NCBI GenBank assembly: GCA_959606905.1
Contig: CAUHML010000009.1
Location: 1 to 64,000 of the forward strand
Direction of reading: 5' to 3'
From: an uncultured Bacteroides sp.
Lineage (GTDB): Bacteria; Bacteroidota; Bacteroidia; Bacteroidales; Bacteroidaceae
Length of the DNA stretch: 64,000 bases
Below are positions 35,700-44,966 of the stretch, in pieces (position 1 is the stretch's first letter; every line of letters starts with the position of its first letter). The translations under genes were made by a program, and so were the position numbers. Below the pieces are notes generated by a model, which saw only the letters and a program-made list of their open reading frames with translations, had not been told where the DNA came from and searched no databases.

Positions 35700-36714
35700 C
35701 TAAATAAATTTAAATAAGAAAAATTGAGGACGTGCGTAAATGCGGAAGTCACGAACTATTCCCGTTAAAAATGCGCCTTCACGTGAAGGTAGGCGGATAG
35801 ATTTTACTTTATATATTTCATTCATGTCAATGATTATACAGTGTGGATGATGTCCCGGTTTATTTGGACTCGTATGCCAAAAAGAAGAAATGTCGCTATC
35901 TATTAGATTTTCAGCTATGCCAATATTTTTATCTGTTTGTTCATTATCAGCGTATACAATTCTGCAATAAAATAGGGACCACCTTTTTGGTATCGATCTA
36001 CAATCTTAAAATATCATCTCCTAAGACTCCATTGATAGCAGGAAATACTCCCTCAAGATGACCGGCTTCTATTTGCCCTCCTCTGTCACATGTGAGAAGT
36101 GGAATGTCGAATCCTGCTTTTTGAATCATATTTTTTAAAGCACTCAGATATATCTTATCATCGCCATAAGAACCATATTCATTCTCCAATTGTACCATGA
36201 GGATGTTGTCCCTTCGGTTAATAGTTTGTGAAGATAGTTCTTCTCCCAATCGCATAATATACCTTTCACATGCTTTTAAAAAGTGTTCATTTCTACTTCG
36301 GAAAACCATACCTTCTTCATTTAAGAGCCTATAAGGATATCCTCCAAAGTCCCATTCCGCAAATACATAGGGGCCTGGACGTAATAATACATAAAGACTT
36401 TCTTCTTGTGTCAATTTTATAAAATGAGATAAATCAGCTTGACCTTTGAAGTCAAAAATACCTAGTTGTCTTTTATGAAAATTCCCCAAAACGTAAGTAG
36501 ATATGGTATTTAATCCCATTGCTTTTGTTCTTTTCAAACGGTCTCTCCAATATTCGTGAGGAATACACGAATAATGCATTTCACCACAAATCAGTTGTGT
36601 CCTTTTTCCAACAATGAGGAAAGAACCATTTTCTATTTTAAAACGTTGCTGGGCTGATGTTAATTCGCAACATAGTATAAACACTATTAGAAAGAATACT
36701 TTTATCAATTTCAT
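35700..36714 (-). pseudogene. GH35 beta-galactosidase, internally deleted and frameshifted
   Basis: From ATG 36714 the frame encodes a signal peptide (MKLIKVFFLIVFILCCELTSAQ) and the first ~215 aa of a GH35 barrel: GEMHYSCIPHEYWRDRLKRTKAMGLN, LLRPGPYVFAEWDFGGYPYRL and the acid/base Glu in QLENEYGSYG; it stops at 35998. A second frame, about 36000-35700, reads RIVYADNEQTDKNIGIAENLIDSDISSFWHTSPNKPGHHPHCIIIDMNEIYKVKSIRLPSREGAF, an F5/8 type C (discoidin/CBM32-like) domain. The second half of the barrel with the nucleophile is gone, so it cannot be active. Probably a remnant of one GH35-CBM gene after deletion. Confidence 0.82.
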
Positions 36715-36831
36715 ATTTTAAATAAAAAGCTTAATCACTTTTGAAGTATTATGGAATGATTGCTGGATTGTAAAATATACTTTTGCAATATTTTTTAATA
36801 CTTATTTCTTTTAAGTTGTTGTTGTATAATG

Positions 36832-36839
36832 TAATTTTG
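36832..36839 (+). promoter_or_regulatory. -7 box for the AraC regulator
   Basis: TAATTTTG matches TAnnTTTG, 74 bases before the ATG at 36914. A reverse TAACTTTG (36845-36852, minus strand) next to it could serve the decayed GH35 gene. Confidence 0.45.
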
Positions 36840-36913
36840 CGATACAAAGTTAGAAATACACTATGGTTATATGTGTTATTTTTTGATATATCTTTTTATA
36901 AATTTGATACAAT

Positions 36914-37804
36914 ATGAAAAACTCTGAAAAATACCTTTTACACTACCTGACTGCTAATTATTCAAATACTGCTAAATGGGGGATTTTATGTACTACAGTG
37001 GGATATCAGATTGTGGCCCCACGTTGTCATTATCCATTGTCTATACATCCAGACAATTATAACTTTAAGAGATATGGTAGGATACTTCATGAATATCAAT
37101 TTGTCTATATTGTAGCAGGGAGTGGGTATTTCACTTCTGATTCTTGTGCAACTACCAAAGTATCTGCAGGTACGATAATTATGTTGTTTCCAGGCGAGCG
37201 ACATACCTACCGACCGGATGCAAATACAGGTTGGACTGAATATTGGGTGGGGTTTAAAGGGGATGGAGCAGATGAATGGATACGTAATGGTTATTTTTCC
37301 CCTTCAACTCCCTTGTTGAATATCGGTATTAGTCAATCTATTCTTGAGCTCTATACAAATATTCTTGAAGTTGTTGAGGAAGAACGTACCGGATATGCAG
37401 TTTTTATTGCGAGTATTATATGCCATATGTTAGGAGAAGTGTATTATAAAAGTCAATGCCGGATTAATACTTCTGTTTTGGATAAAATAAATCTGGCAAG
37501 AATTATGATGCGGAAAAACTTACATACGAATAAGACAGCGGAAGCAATAGCAACAGATTTAGGAGTTAGTTATTCATGGTTTAGGAAAGCTTTCAAAGAG
37601 AACATCGGAATTTCACCTGCTCAATATCAATTGCAACTTAAATTGAGTAAGGCCAAGGAGCTTCTTACAAATACGGATGATTCCATATCGGAGATTGCTT
37701 ATCAATTAGGATTCGATAGTGTTAGCCATTTTTCTTTGTTTTTTAAGACAAAAGAGGGGGTTACGGCAAGTGAGTTCAAAAAATATGCAAGACCTAAATA
37801 TTGA
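36914..37804 (+). CDS. AraC family transcriptional regulator
   Basis: 296 aa. N-terminal cupin-like sensing domain (~30-130: YQFVYIVAGSGYFTSDSCATTKVSAGTIIMLFPGERHTYRPD, then WTEYWVGFKG) and C-terminal double helix-turn-helix (~200-294: AEAIATDLGVSYSWFRKAFKENIGISPAQYQLQLKLSKAKELL, ISEIAYQLGFDSVSHFSLFFKTKEGVTASEFKK). The cupin of such regulators binds a sugar. As the only regulator in the island, it is the best candidate to control the SusCD/glycosidase genes. No ECF sigma, anti-sigma or hybrid two-component gene is present. Confidence 0.92.
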   Translation: MKNSEKYLLHYLTANYSNTAKWGILCTTVGYQIVAPRCHYPLSIHPDNYNFKRYGRILHEYQFVYIVAGSGYFTSDSCATTKVSAGTIIMLFPGERHTYRPDANTGWTEYWVGFKGDGADEWIRNGYFSPSTPLLNIGISQSILELYTNILEVVEEERTGYAVFIASIICHMLGEVYYKSQCRINTSVLDKINLARIMMRKNLHTNKTAEAIATDLGVSYSWFRKAFKENIGISPAQYQLQLKLSKAKELLTNTDDSISEIAYQLGFDSVSHFSLFFKTKEGVTASEFKKYARPKY

Positions 37805-37886
37805 TTAGGGATATTCCAAAAATAACTGAAATAAGGGGATCAGATAGAACTTTAACATTTTTGAAGTCAGGCTTATTTAATATGTT

Positions 37887-38140
37887 TTACAAAGTAGTTT
37901 TACTTATTAATGAGATATGCAGAATTTGCAAGACTTCGTATGTCGAACGTTCTAGTTACATATCATATTGGATAATGGCTACGAGACAGTAAGTGATGAT
38001 AGTCACGCTAATCTGTATTCGGACAGCGTTCTCATCGGTTCCCTGAAAAATCTTTATCTTGAGGTGTTGCTTCAGCCATTTGAAGCACAGTTCGACTAAT
38101 CACCTTTTATAAAGATTGGCAACATTGAGTGTGGATAAGT
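37887..38140 (-). pseudogene. IS4-like transposase 3' remnant
   Basis: On the minus strand the frame reads TLNVANLYKR-stop-LVELCFKWLKQHLKIKIFQGTDENAVRIQI, TYCLVAIIQYDM-stop-LERSTYEVLQIL, the C-terminal end of IS4-type DDE transposases with the catalytic Glu region (VELFFKWLKQ). Two in-frame stops and no N-terminal part. The stretch 37805-38300 holds nothing else. Confidence 0.7.
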
Positions 38141-38297
38141 GTTTGGTGTCTATCGGGAAAGTGAATCATGTTCATCTTCTTCATCACAGAAGCGGACGAA
38201 CTTGAATGTTTCAGACCGGAGTTTTGGATAAGAAATATACTTAAGAATTAGTTAGAATACTTTATTATATGTATCATTATAGTATAAAAATCAAATA

Positions 38298-40064
38298 AAG
38301 GTTCTTCTTCAAATTTGGTGATAATCTTTTTTTATTTCTTAGCCTCACCTCTTTTTCCTCACGGTCAAGGAATTGTTCCCCAGTGAGAAACTGTAATTTT
38401 CCCGGTATATAAAAAGAAAATCCCCGAAAATAGGGGATTATTCCATAATTTCAGATTCAGTCTTGGCTACGATAATCTACAACAAGCTGGTATCTCTGAA
38501 GATGTTGGTTCATTGACGGTCTTTCTATATACGGCCGGCAAGGGGGCTTCCTGTCCTTATTGCGGACATTTCAGTCACTAATTGCACAGTTGCTACTCCC
38601 AACATATTCAGGATTTTGAAGTTTACGATCATACTTTGGAGTTAGTCATAAGGGTTGGTAAATATTATTGTGACAATGTTTCTTGTCTGCAAAAAATATT
38701 CTGCGAACCATTGTCTTTTCTGGTTCGTCGGTATGGTAGACGGAGCTATCTTGTTGAGGAACGCATCAGATCGATAAGCTTGAAACTTACCTTCCGAAAG
38801 GTTTCTTTTCTTTTGCAATTGTTTCATATAACGGTCAGTAGCTCTTCCTGCTTACGCATCCTACAACAGTACGGGCAACATAATCTTCTAATGCATAATA
38901 AAAAGTATTGATGTGGGTATTGATGATTTTGCCTATAAAAAAGGTAAGGATTATATGGGGGTGGTCGTAGGCCAGATGACACCTATTGCTTTGTTAGAGG
39001 ATAGAAGCGGAGAAGCACTTGATAACTGGCTCATCTGGAATCCTCAAATACAATATATGATGAGAGACCGTGGAAGATGTTTCACAGAGTCTATAAACAG
39101 AATAATCCCCGGTGTTACACAAATCTGCGACCGATTTCATCTAATCAAGAATATGACGGATACGATGATACCGGAAATAGAGAAAATAATTCGTCAGACC
39201 AAGTAAAAGCTCAAATATGAATATCCTGACAGAGATACGGCTTCTTCGTTAATTCTCCAGAACATATTTACCATGGGAGATGCCCGACACAGAGAAAAAT
39301 TGAGGATATACAGGGAAAGTCTGAATTTAAAAATGCAGGGGATGATCATTGAGCATACAGCCACACATTTGGGCAAGAAAAGCTACTACATTTATAAGAA
39401 CATTCACAACAGAAGAATAGGAGCATACTTGAATGGGAAACAGAAGACTGCTCTTAAATATGTATCCGAACTGGTTACAATCATTAGTGCGGGTTGTATT
39501 AACCGGAAAATATTGGCAAAAAATGGGGAGTAAAATCAGTGGGGCACTTATTGGAAGGATAGCATCTGGCTTGCGAAGAATGTATCACCAAAAGAGGAAG
39601 GAAGTCAAGGAGCATAATGAGAGAATTGAAAACAGAAGTAAAATACAGAGAGTTTCACAGAATCAGATATGCCAATACATTCTAAAGGGAAAATCGGATA
39701 ATTCTAAACTAGCGGAACTGTATAAGTCCTCACCATAGATTAAAGAATTTTTAAACGTATGTACGAATTTCAGAGATATGATCAATGGGAATACTTATGA
39801 TAAGGATATTAGAAAATAGATTGAAAAAGCGAATGCAACACGTAACATGGCACTGACGAACTTTGCATATGGTATTGAAAAAAGACAGGGAGACAGTACA
39901 GGCAGTCATTGATGTCCCCTTCAGTAACGGATTACTGGGAGACCAGTGAATAAAATTAAAGCGGTCAAAAGACAAATGTTCAACAAAGCCGGAATAAAAC
40001 TACTAAGAGCTAAGATTCTGCATTCATAATAAGAGGAATACCACCAAATTTGAAGAAGCCCCCG
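38298..40064 (+). mobile_element. Degenerate ISL3-family insertion sequence
   Basis: The two ends carry matching inverted repeats: CTTCTTCAAATTTGGTG at 38304-38320 and its exact reverse complement at 40042-40058. Between them lies an ISL3-type transposase relic. The size of about 1.77 kb fits the family. No clear target duplication was found. Confidence 0.75.
38450..40029 (+). pseudogene. ISL3-family transposase, multiply interrupted
   Basis: A zinc-binding start (CPYCGHF near 38560), then VGKYYCDNVSCLQKIFCEPLS, the catalytic block GIDDFAYKKGKDYMGVVVGQ, MRDRGRCFTESINRIIPGVTQICDRFHLIKNM and the C-terminal end NKIKAVKRQMFNKAGIKLLRAKILHS finishing at 40029. At least five stop codons or frame changes separate these blocks, so it is dead. 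Confidence 0.8.
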
Positions 40065-40164
40065 ATGTAATATCAAAAAAATATGAGTGAATAAAAAATA
40101 CATGTACGGTCAGAATCATAAATTAATATATCATTTTCATAAACACAATGCGTATATGATTGCG

Positions 40165-40172
40165 TAATTTTG
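40165..40172 (+). promoter_or_regulatory. Possible -7 box of the susCD operon
   Basis: TAATTTTG matches TAnnTTTG, 164 bases before the first gene of the plus-strand operon at 40337. It lies just outside the ISL3 end. The leader would be long, leaving room for an AraC site; identical to the box of the AraC gene (36832). Confidence 0.4.
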
Positions 40173-40336
40173 CATTATTAATTATTTATATCAATATTAA
40201 CCTTGCTAAAATTTAAGATTATGGGCACGTGAAAAGCAATTAAAAAAATCTACTTAAATGAAGTACTCGCATTTTTAATATACCGGTATTATTTATAGCG
40301 TTAACTTTTATATCTATTAATTTTAAGCTATTGAAT

Positions 40337-41776
40337 ATGAAAAAAAAACATTATTTAGTTACGTTGTTTGTAACGTTGCTTGTTCTCTTCGCCATTTCGT
40401 GCGGAGATGACAATGAAAATGCTAATGATACTCAGCCTCCCATGATTGAGTTTCTTGGCGAGGAACTTGAAGGGTTGCCTGGTGAAACCGTGAATATTAA
40501 GGCTAAAGTGACGGATGATGCTGGTATTAACTACATTCAGATTGAATGTGCAGAGTTTGAATTTAGTGAAAGAATTCCTTTTAGCGATCAGAATTATATT
40601 ACAGAATATGACTTGATACAAGCTGTGATTATTCCTGGAAATGTAGAAAGAGGTTCTGTGGGTGAAGTAAAGGTTGTTGTTTATGATCATTCGGGTAAAT
40701 CGAAAACTGAAATACTGAATGTATTGGTTACACCTGAAGCTCCTCGTCTTGAAATCAGACAGGAAATGGGTTTTAATATTGTATTGAATGGTGGTGTCGC
40801 TCACGTCGATAATAATGATGTAACATTCAGTGTTGCAGATAATTTGGTATTACCTGTTAGCCTTATCATGGAAAGTAATAGGACGAAATTAAAGACTCTC
40901 ACAGTGAAAGGCACGGCATTGGGTATTGATGAAACAATTGATTTAACCGCTATAGCAACGGACGAAGGACGCCATGTTGAATTTACTAAAGATTATCCGA
41001 TAAGTACAAGCGGTGATTTGGACAAAAAACAGGTTGTATTTACGCTGACGGATGAAGACGGAAATACAGCTAAATATGATCCAATGGTTTCTGTCAAATC
41101 GACTTTTGCAGAGCATAATCAGAAACACACTAAGATATTTACGTTGGATACTTCAATTGATTTAAGTAAAGTTGTGTTTGGACTTCCGATGCTGGCGGAA
41201 AAGAAGAGTGTGGAAAGCTATAAGTTTACAGCTTCTTATTTTGCTCCGGTGACTAATACAAGAATTATCTTTGTAAGTAGTAAGGATCCAGAGACTCAAG
41301 TAAAGTATGGAATTAGTAATGATGGACAGTATATCATAAAGTCAGATAATCCGAATCCGATTATATTGGAGAATGTGGGACATTACGAAATAACTTTTGA
41401 TTTGCTTATGGGTACTTACGATATAAAAGCTTTGGATAAAAAGGCTTCGCAATTTGAAGAAATGTATTTTGTTTTTGCTTGGGAGGATTATCCGCCAATG
41501 TCGCAGTTTGACTCTGAGAATGCTCCTGCAGTTTGGACGATTGATTATAATTTATCTCGAAGTGGTGTTGATGTATCTTTTGGTAAAGGTGGCGCTGAAT
41601 GGATTGTAGCTACAGGTGATGATAATCATGATCCGGAAATATGGTTGCTTAAAGAAGATAAAGACAAGTATCCAGGAGCGTGGTTTTTTGATACAACTTT
41701 AAATGATAAGATGTATGGAAACTGCCATATTGTCTTTGATAATTTCTTAATGAGGGCTTATGCCATTCAAAAATAG
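40337..41776 (+). CDS. Surface glycan-binding lipoprotein (SusE/F-like position)
   Basis: 479 aa from ATG 40337 (a TTG at 40331 is in frame). Leader MKKKHYLVTLFVTLLVLFAISC with lipobox, then DDNENANDTQPPMIEF and an Ig-like module (GLPGETVNIKAKVTDDAGINYIQI), a middle region, and a C-terminal beta domain (ILENVGHYEITFDLLMGTYDIKAL) like the starch-binding modules of SusE/SusF. Likely an outer-membrane glycan-binding protein. Unusually it precedes susC instead of following susD. Confidence 0.78.
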   Translation: MKKKHYLVTLFVTLLVLFAISCGDDNENANDTQPPMIEFLGEELEGLPGETVNIKAKVTDDAGINYIQIECAEFEFSERIPFSDQNYITEYDLIQAVIIPGNVERGSVGEVKVVVYDHSGKSKTEILNVLVTPEAPRLEIRQEMGFNIVLNGGVAHVDNNDVTFSVADNLVLPVSLIMESNRTKLKTLTVKGTALGIDETIDLTAIATDEGRHVEFTKDYPISTSGDLDKKQVVFTLTDEDGNTAKYDPMVSVKSTFAEHNQKHTKIFTLDTSIDLSKVVFGLPMLAEKKSVESYKFTASYFAPVTNTRIIFVSSKDPETQVKYGISNDGQYIIKSDNPNPIILENVGHYEITFDLLMGTYDIKALDKKASQFEEMYFVFAWEDYPPMSQFDSENAPAVWTIDYNLSRSGVDVSFGKGGAEWIVATGDDNHDPEIWLLKEDKDKYPGAWFFDTTLNDKMYGNCHIVFDNFLMRAYAIQK

Positions 41777-41873
41777 TTCTAACCTCTATTAAATAACAGG
41801 ATTCCGTAACATTCATCGATGATGTATATGACCTATCAATGTTGCGAGAGTTCAACAAAACCTTATTCATATT

Positions 41874-44800
41874 ATGAAATTTAATATTATTCGAATATTG
41901 CTAATTACTTGCTTACTATCATCACAGGTAGGGATATGGGCACAGACCAAAAGCATTACGGGAACAGTCTGCGATACAAATGGAGAAATGATTATTGGAG
42001 CTAATGTGACCGTTAAAGGAACTACAAAAGGTACTATTACCAATGTCTATGGTATTTATACTGTGAGTGCTACTCCGAAAGATATAATTGAGATATCCTT
42101 TATCGGATATAAAAGTGTACAGAAAAAGGTTGGCAACAGAGGAATTATCAATGTAGTACTGGAAGAAGATAGTAAAATGCTGGATGACGTGGTGGTTGTC
42201 GGTTATGGTACGACGAAGCGGGCAAACCTTGCCGGAGCAGTAGCTACTGCCGACCAGAAAGCATTTCAGTCTAAACCTTCAGCTACACCGATTAATGCGC
42301 TTCAGGGATTAATCCCCGGATTAGTCGTTAATAGAAGTAACGGTCAGGGAAGCCGTCCCGGTGACGAAGCTACTTTTAGTGTTCGTGATGTCTCTTCTGT
42401 AAATGGCGGTTCGCCTTTGGTACTTATTGATGGTGCAGAGGGAAATATAAATTTTTTGAATCCTAATGATATTGAGAGTGTCTCCGTATTGAAAGATGCT
42501 CAAGCCTCTATCTATGGTAATCGTGCTGCTAATGGGGTTGTATTGGTCACTACGAAATCTGCTGCAAAAGGTAAGGTGAAAGTTGATTTTAATGCTTACT
42601 ATGCTTTTAAAACACCTGGAAGGGTAAAAGAGAAAGTAAACTTGCTTCAGTTTGCCGAAATGGACAGAGAAGCTTGTTCCGACGGTTCGGATAATCCTGT
42701 ATACTCTGAAGATGAGCTGGACTTGATTCGTGAAAATAGTGATAAGGTAGTGATGGGTGGGTATCTTGGTTTTGCTAAGCATTATCAGTATCATGACTGG
42801 ACGAAATCTCTTTTGGGAAAAAGCTCAGGGCTGCAAAATTACTCTTTGAATGTATCCGGGGGAACAGACAGATATAACTTTTATGTATCTGGCTTCTATC
42901 AGTCGGAAGATTCTCCTTTAAAATTTGGTCACGATGATAGTAAACGTTATTCACTGCGTGTGAAAAATGAAGTGAAGGTTCTAGAAAACCTTTTGTTCCA
43001 TTCCAATATTTCATATACGGCACATGATCATGATTTTTCTTCAGCTATCGGCACTGCTTTGGCATGGGGGTATAGACAACCACCTTGGGCACCGCTTTAT
43101 ACTCCGTCTGGTAAATTTTATTCTTGGCAAGGATATGGTAATCCAGCACAAGAACTGGAAGAAGGAGGAAATACCCTTTATGCCAACGCTATTACTACTT
43201 TCAATTTTGCATTGGACTGGAATATTTTACCTGAACTGAAAATTTCTGGACAGGCTATCCTGAGAAGACAGGTAAATGATGATACCACTAATGGAGGAAA
43301 ATATGCTCAATGGAATTGGGATGATTCGCTGAATAGATATAATACGACTGAAAATTGGGCTTCAAGAGCTTTCTCTAAACAATGGTACCGTAACTATAAT
43401 GTTTATGCGGAATATCATAAACTATTCGCTGAGAAACATGATTTGAAGGTCATGGCGGGTGCACAACATGAAGAATTCTCTTATGATACTTTCTCGGCTA
43501 CGCGTAAGAATTTTACAAGTGATAATTTTAATCTGGCATTAGGTAGTTCGAAGGATCAGGAAACAGGTGCTGCCACTTGGGCGGAAACGTTGCGCTCTGT
43601 GTACGGTCGTTTGAGTTATGTATACAATGACCGTTATATTGTTGAGATTAATGGCCGGTATGATGGAACTTCTCGTTTTGCTCCAGGACATCGTTGGGGA
43701 TTATTTACAGGATATTCTGCTGCCTGGCGTCTGTCTGAAGAAGATTTTATTAAAGATTTGAACATTTTTGACCAGTTGAAAATAAGAGGTTCCTGGGGGC
43801 AAATGGGTAATTGTCAGGGGGGGATCGGACGTTATGACTATATTCCGATTATTAACATCAGTTCGGATTGGCCTTATCCATTCAATAAAGAGGAGAAGAG
43901 TCAGCAGGCATCTTCCAACATGGTCTCTTTGGCACGTACTTGGGAGAAACTGGAAGTAACAAATATCGGACTGGACATAGCAATACTTAATAATCGTTTG
44001 AGCGCCAGCGTAGACTGGTTCTATAAGAAAAATAAAAATATGTTGATTGCTGTAGATTATCCGAGTCTGTTGGGTGCGACTGCTCCGGCATCCAATAACG
44101 GTTCTCTTGAAGTGAAAGGTTGGGAAGTTTCTTTGGCATGGAGAGATAAGGTGAATGATTTTTCCTATAGTGTCCGTGGTAATATTTCTGATTCTCGCAA
44201 TAAGGTTACTAATTTGGGTGGATTTTCCGGACTGCGCTCGGGCTTAATATCAAATATTCAGGGTTATTCTACCAATGCATATTTTGGATATCAATCAGGA
44301 GGAATTATTCGAGACGAAGCTACTTTGCGCGAGTATAAAAAAATGAAGGGAGTTCCGGATAATCTGCGTGTGGGTGATATGATGTATCTGGATCTCGACG
44401 GTGATGGAGCGATTACTGCGACGGGTGATCCTAAACGTGGATATCAGGGTGATCTTGTGTACTTAGGTACCAGTAATCCCCGTTATAATTTCGGTTTGAA
44501 TATCGATATGGAATGGAAGGGGTTTGATCTAAGCATTTTTTTTCAAGGAGTGGTCAAACGTAAAGTTGTACAAGACGGAGAACCTTTGATACCTTTCTAT
44601 CCTGACTGGCATTATCCATTGTCCGAATTCTATCATAATACTTGGTCTGCTGACCGTCCGAATGCTAAATATCCGATATTGACTCATGACGATGACCGTA
44701 ACTTATGGAACTATCGTACATCGGATAACCTGTTGGTGAATGCGGCTTATGTACGTTTAAAGAATTTACAGTTTGGTTATACCATTCCTCGCTTTTTGAC

Positions 44801-44960
44801 TCAGAAAATAAAGGTAGATCGTTTGAGAGTTTATTTTAGCGGAAATGACTTGTTTGAAATTGATAATATTCCTTTCAAATATGATCCTGAAGATAATGGG
44901 AATTATTCTGGGTATCCGTTTATGCGTTATTTCTCGTTTGGTGTAAATCTTAATTTTTAA
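41874..44960 (+). CDS. susC: SusC/RagA family TonB-linked outer membrane transporter
   Basis: 1028 aa. Signal peptide ending near WAQ, a carboxypeptidase-regulatory-like domain (ITGTVCDTNGEMIIGANVTVKGTTKGTITNVYGIYTVSA), the TonB box region DDVVVVGYGTTKRANLAGAV, a plug domain (RDVSSVNGGSPLVLIDG, ESVSVLKDAQASIYGNRAANGVVLVTTK) and a 22-strand barrel ending MRYFSFGVNLNF. There is no N-terminal STN signalling domain, in agreement with AraC rather than sigma/anti-sigma control. Imports oligosaccharides with the SusD lid encoded next. Confidence 0.95.
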   Translation: MKFNIIRILLITCLLSSQVGIWAQTKSITGTVCDTNGEMIIGANVTVKGTTKGTITNVYGIYTVSATPKDIIEISFIGYKSVQKKVGNRGIINVVLEEDSKMLDDVVVVGYGTTKRANLAGAVATADQKAFQSKPSATPINALQGLIPGLVVNRSNGQGSRPGDEATFSVRDVSSVNGGSPLVLIDGAEGNINFLNPNDIESVSVLKDAQASIYGNRAANGVVLVTTKSAAKGKVKVDFNAYYAFKTPGRVKEKVNLLQFAEMDREACSDGSDNPVYSEDELDLIRENSDKVVMGGYLGFAKHYQYHDWTKSLLGKSSGLQNYSLNVSGGTDRYNFYVSGFYQSEDSPLKFGHDDSKRYSLRVKNEVKVLENLLFHSNISYTAHDHDFSSAIGTALAWGYRQPPWAPLYTPSGKFYSWQGYGNPAQELEEGGNTLYANAITTFNFALDWNILPELKISGQAILRRQVNDDTTNGGKYAQWNWDDSLNRYNTTENWASRAFSKQWYRNYNVYAEYHKLFAEKHDLKVMAGAQHEEFSYDTFSATRKNFTSDNFNLALGSSKDQETGAATWAETLRSVYGRLSYVYNDRYIVEINGRYDGTSRFAPGHRWGLFTGYSAAWRLSEEDFIKDLNIFDQLKIRGSWGQMGNCQGGIGRYDYIPIINISSDWPYPFNKEEKSQQASSNMVSLARTWEKLEVTNIGLDIAILNNRLSASVDWFYKKNKNMLIAVDYPSLLGATAPASNNGSLEVKGWEVSLAWRDKVNDFSYSVRGNISDSRNKVTNLGGFSGLRSGLISNIQGYSTNAYFGYQSGGIIRDEATLREYKKMKGVPDNLRVGDMMYLDLDGDGAITATGDPKRGYQGDLVYLGTSNPRYNFGLNIDMEWKGFDLSIFFQGVVKRKVVQDGEPLIPFYPDWHYPLSEFYHNTWSADRPNAKYPILTHDDDRNLWNYRTSDNLLVNAAYVRLKNLQFGYTIPRFLTQKIKVDRLRVYFSGNDLFEIDNIPFKYDPEDNGNYSGYPFMRYFSFGVNLNF

Positions 44961-44966
44961 TTGATT

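Noticed and set aside
37801..37992. 63-aa frame after the AraC gene
   Set aside because: It overlaps an IS4-like transposase remnant on the other strand and has no recognisable feature.
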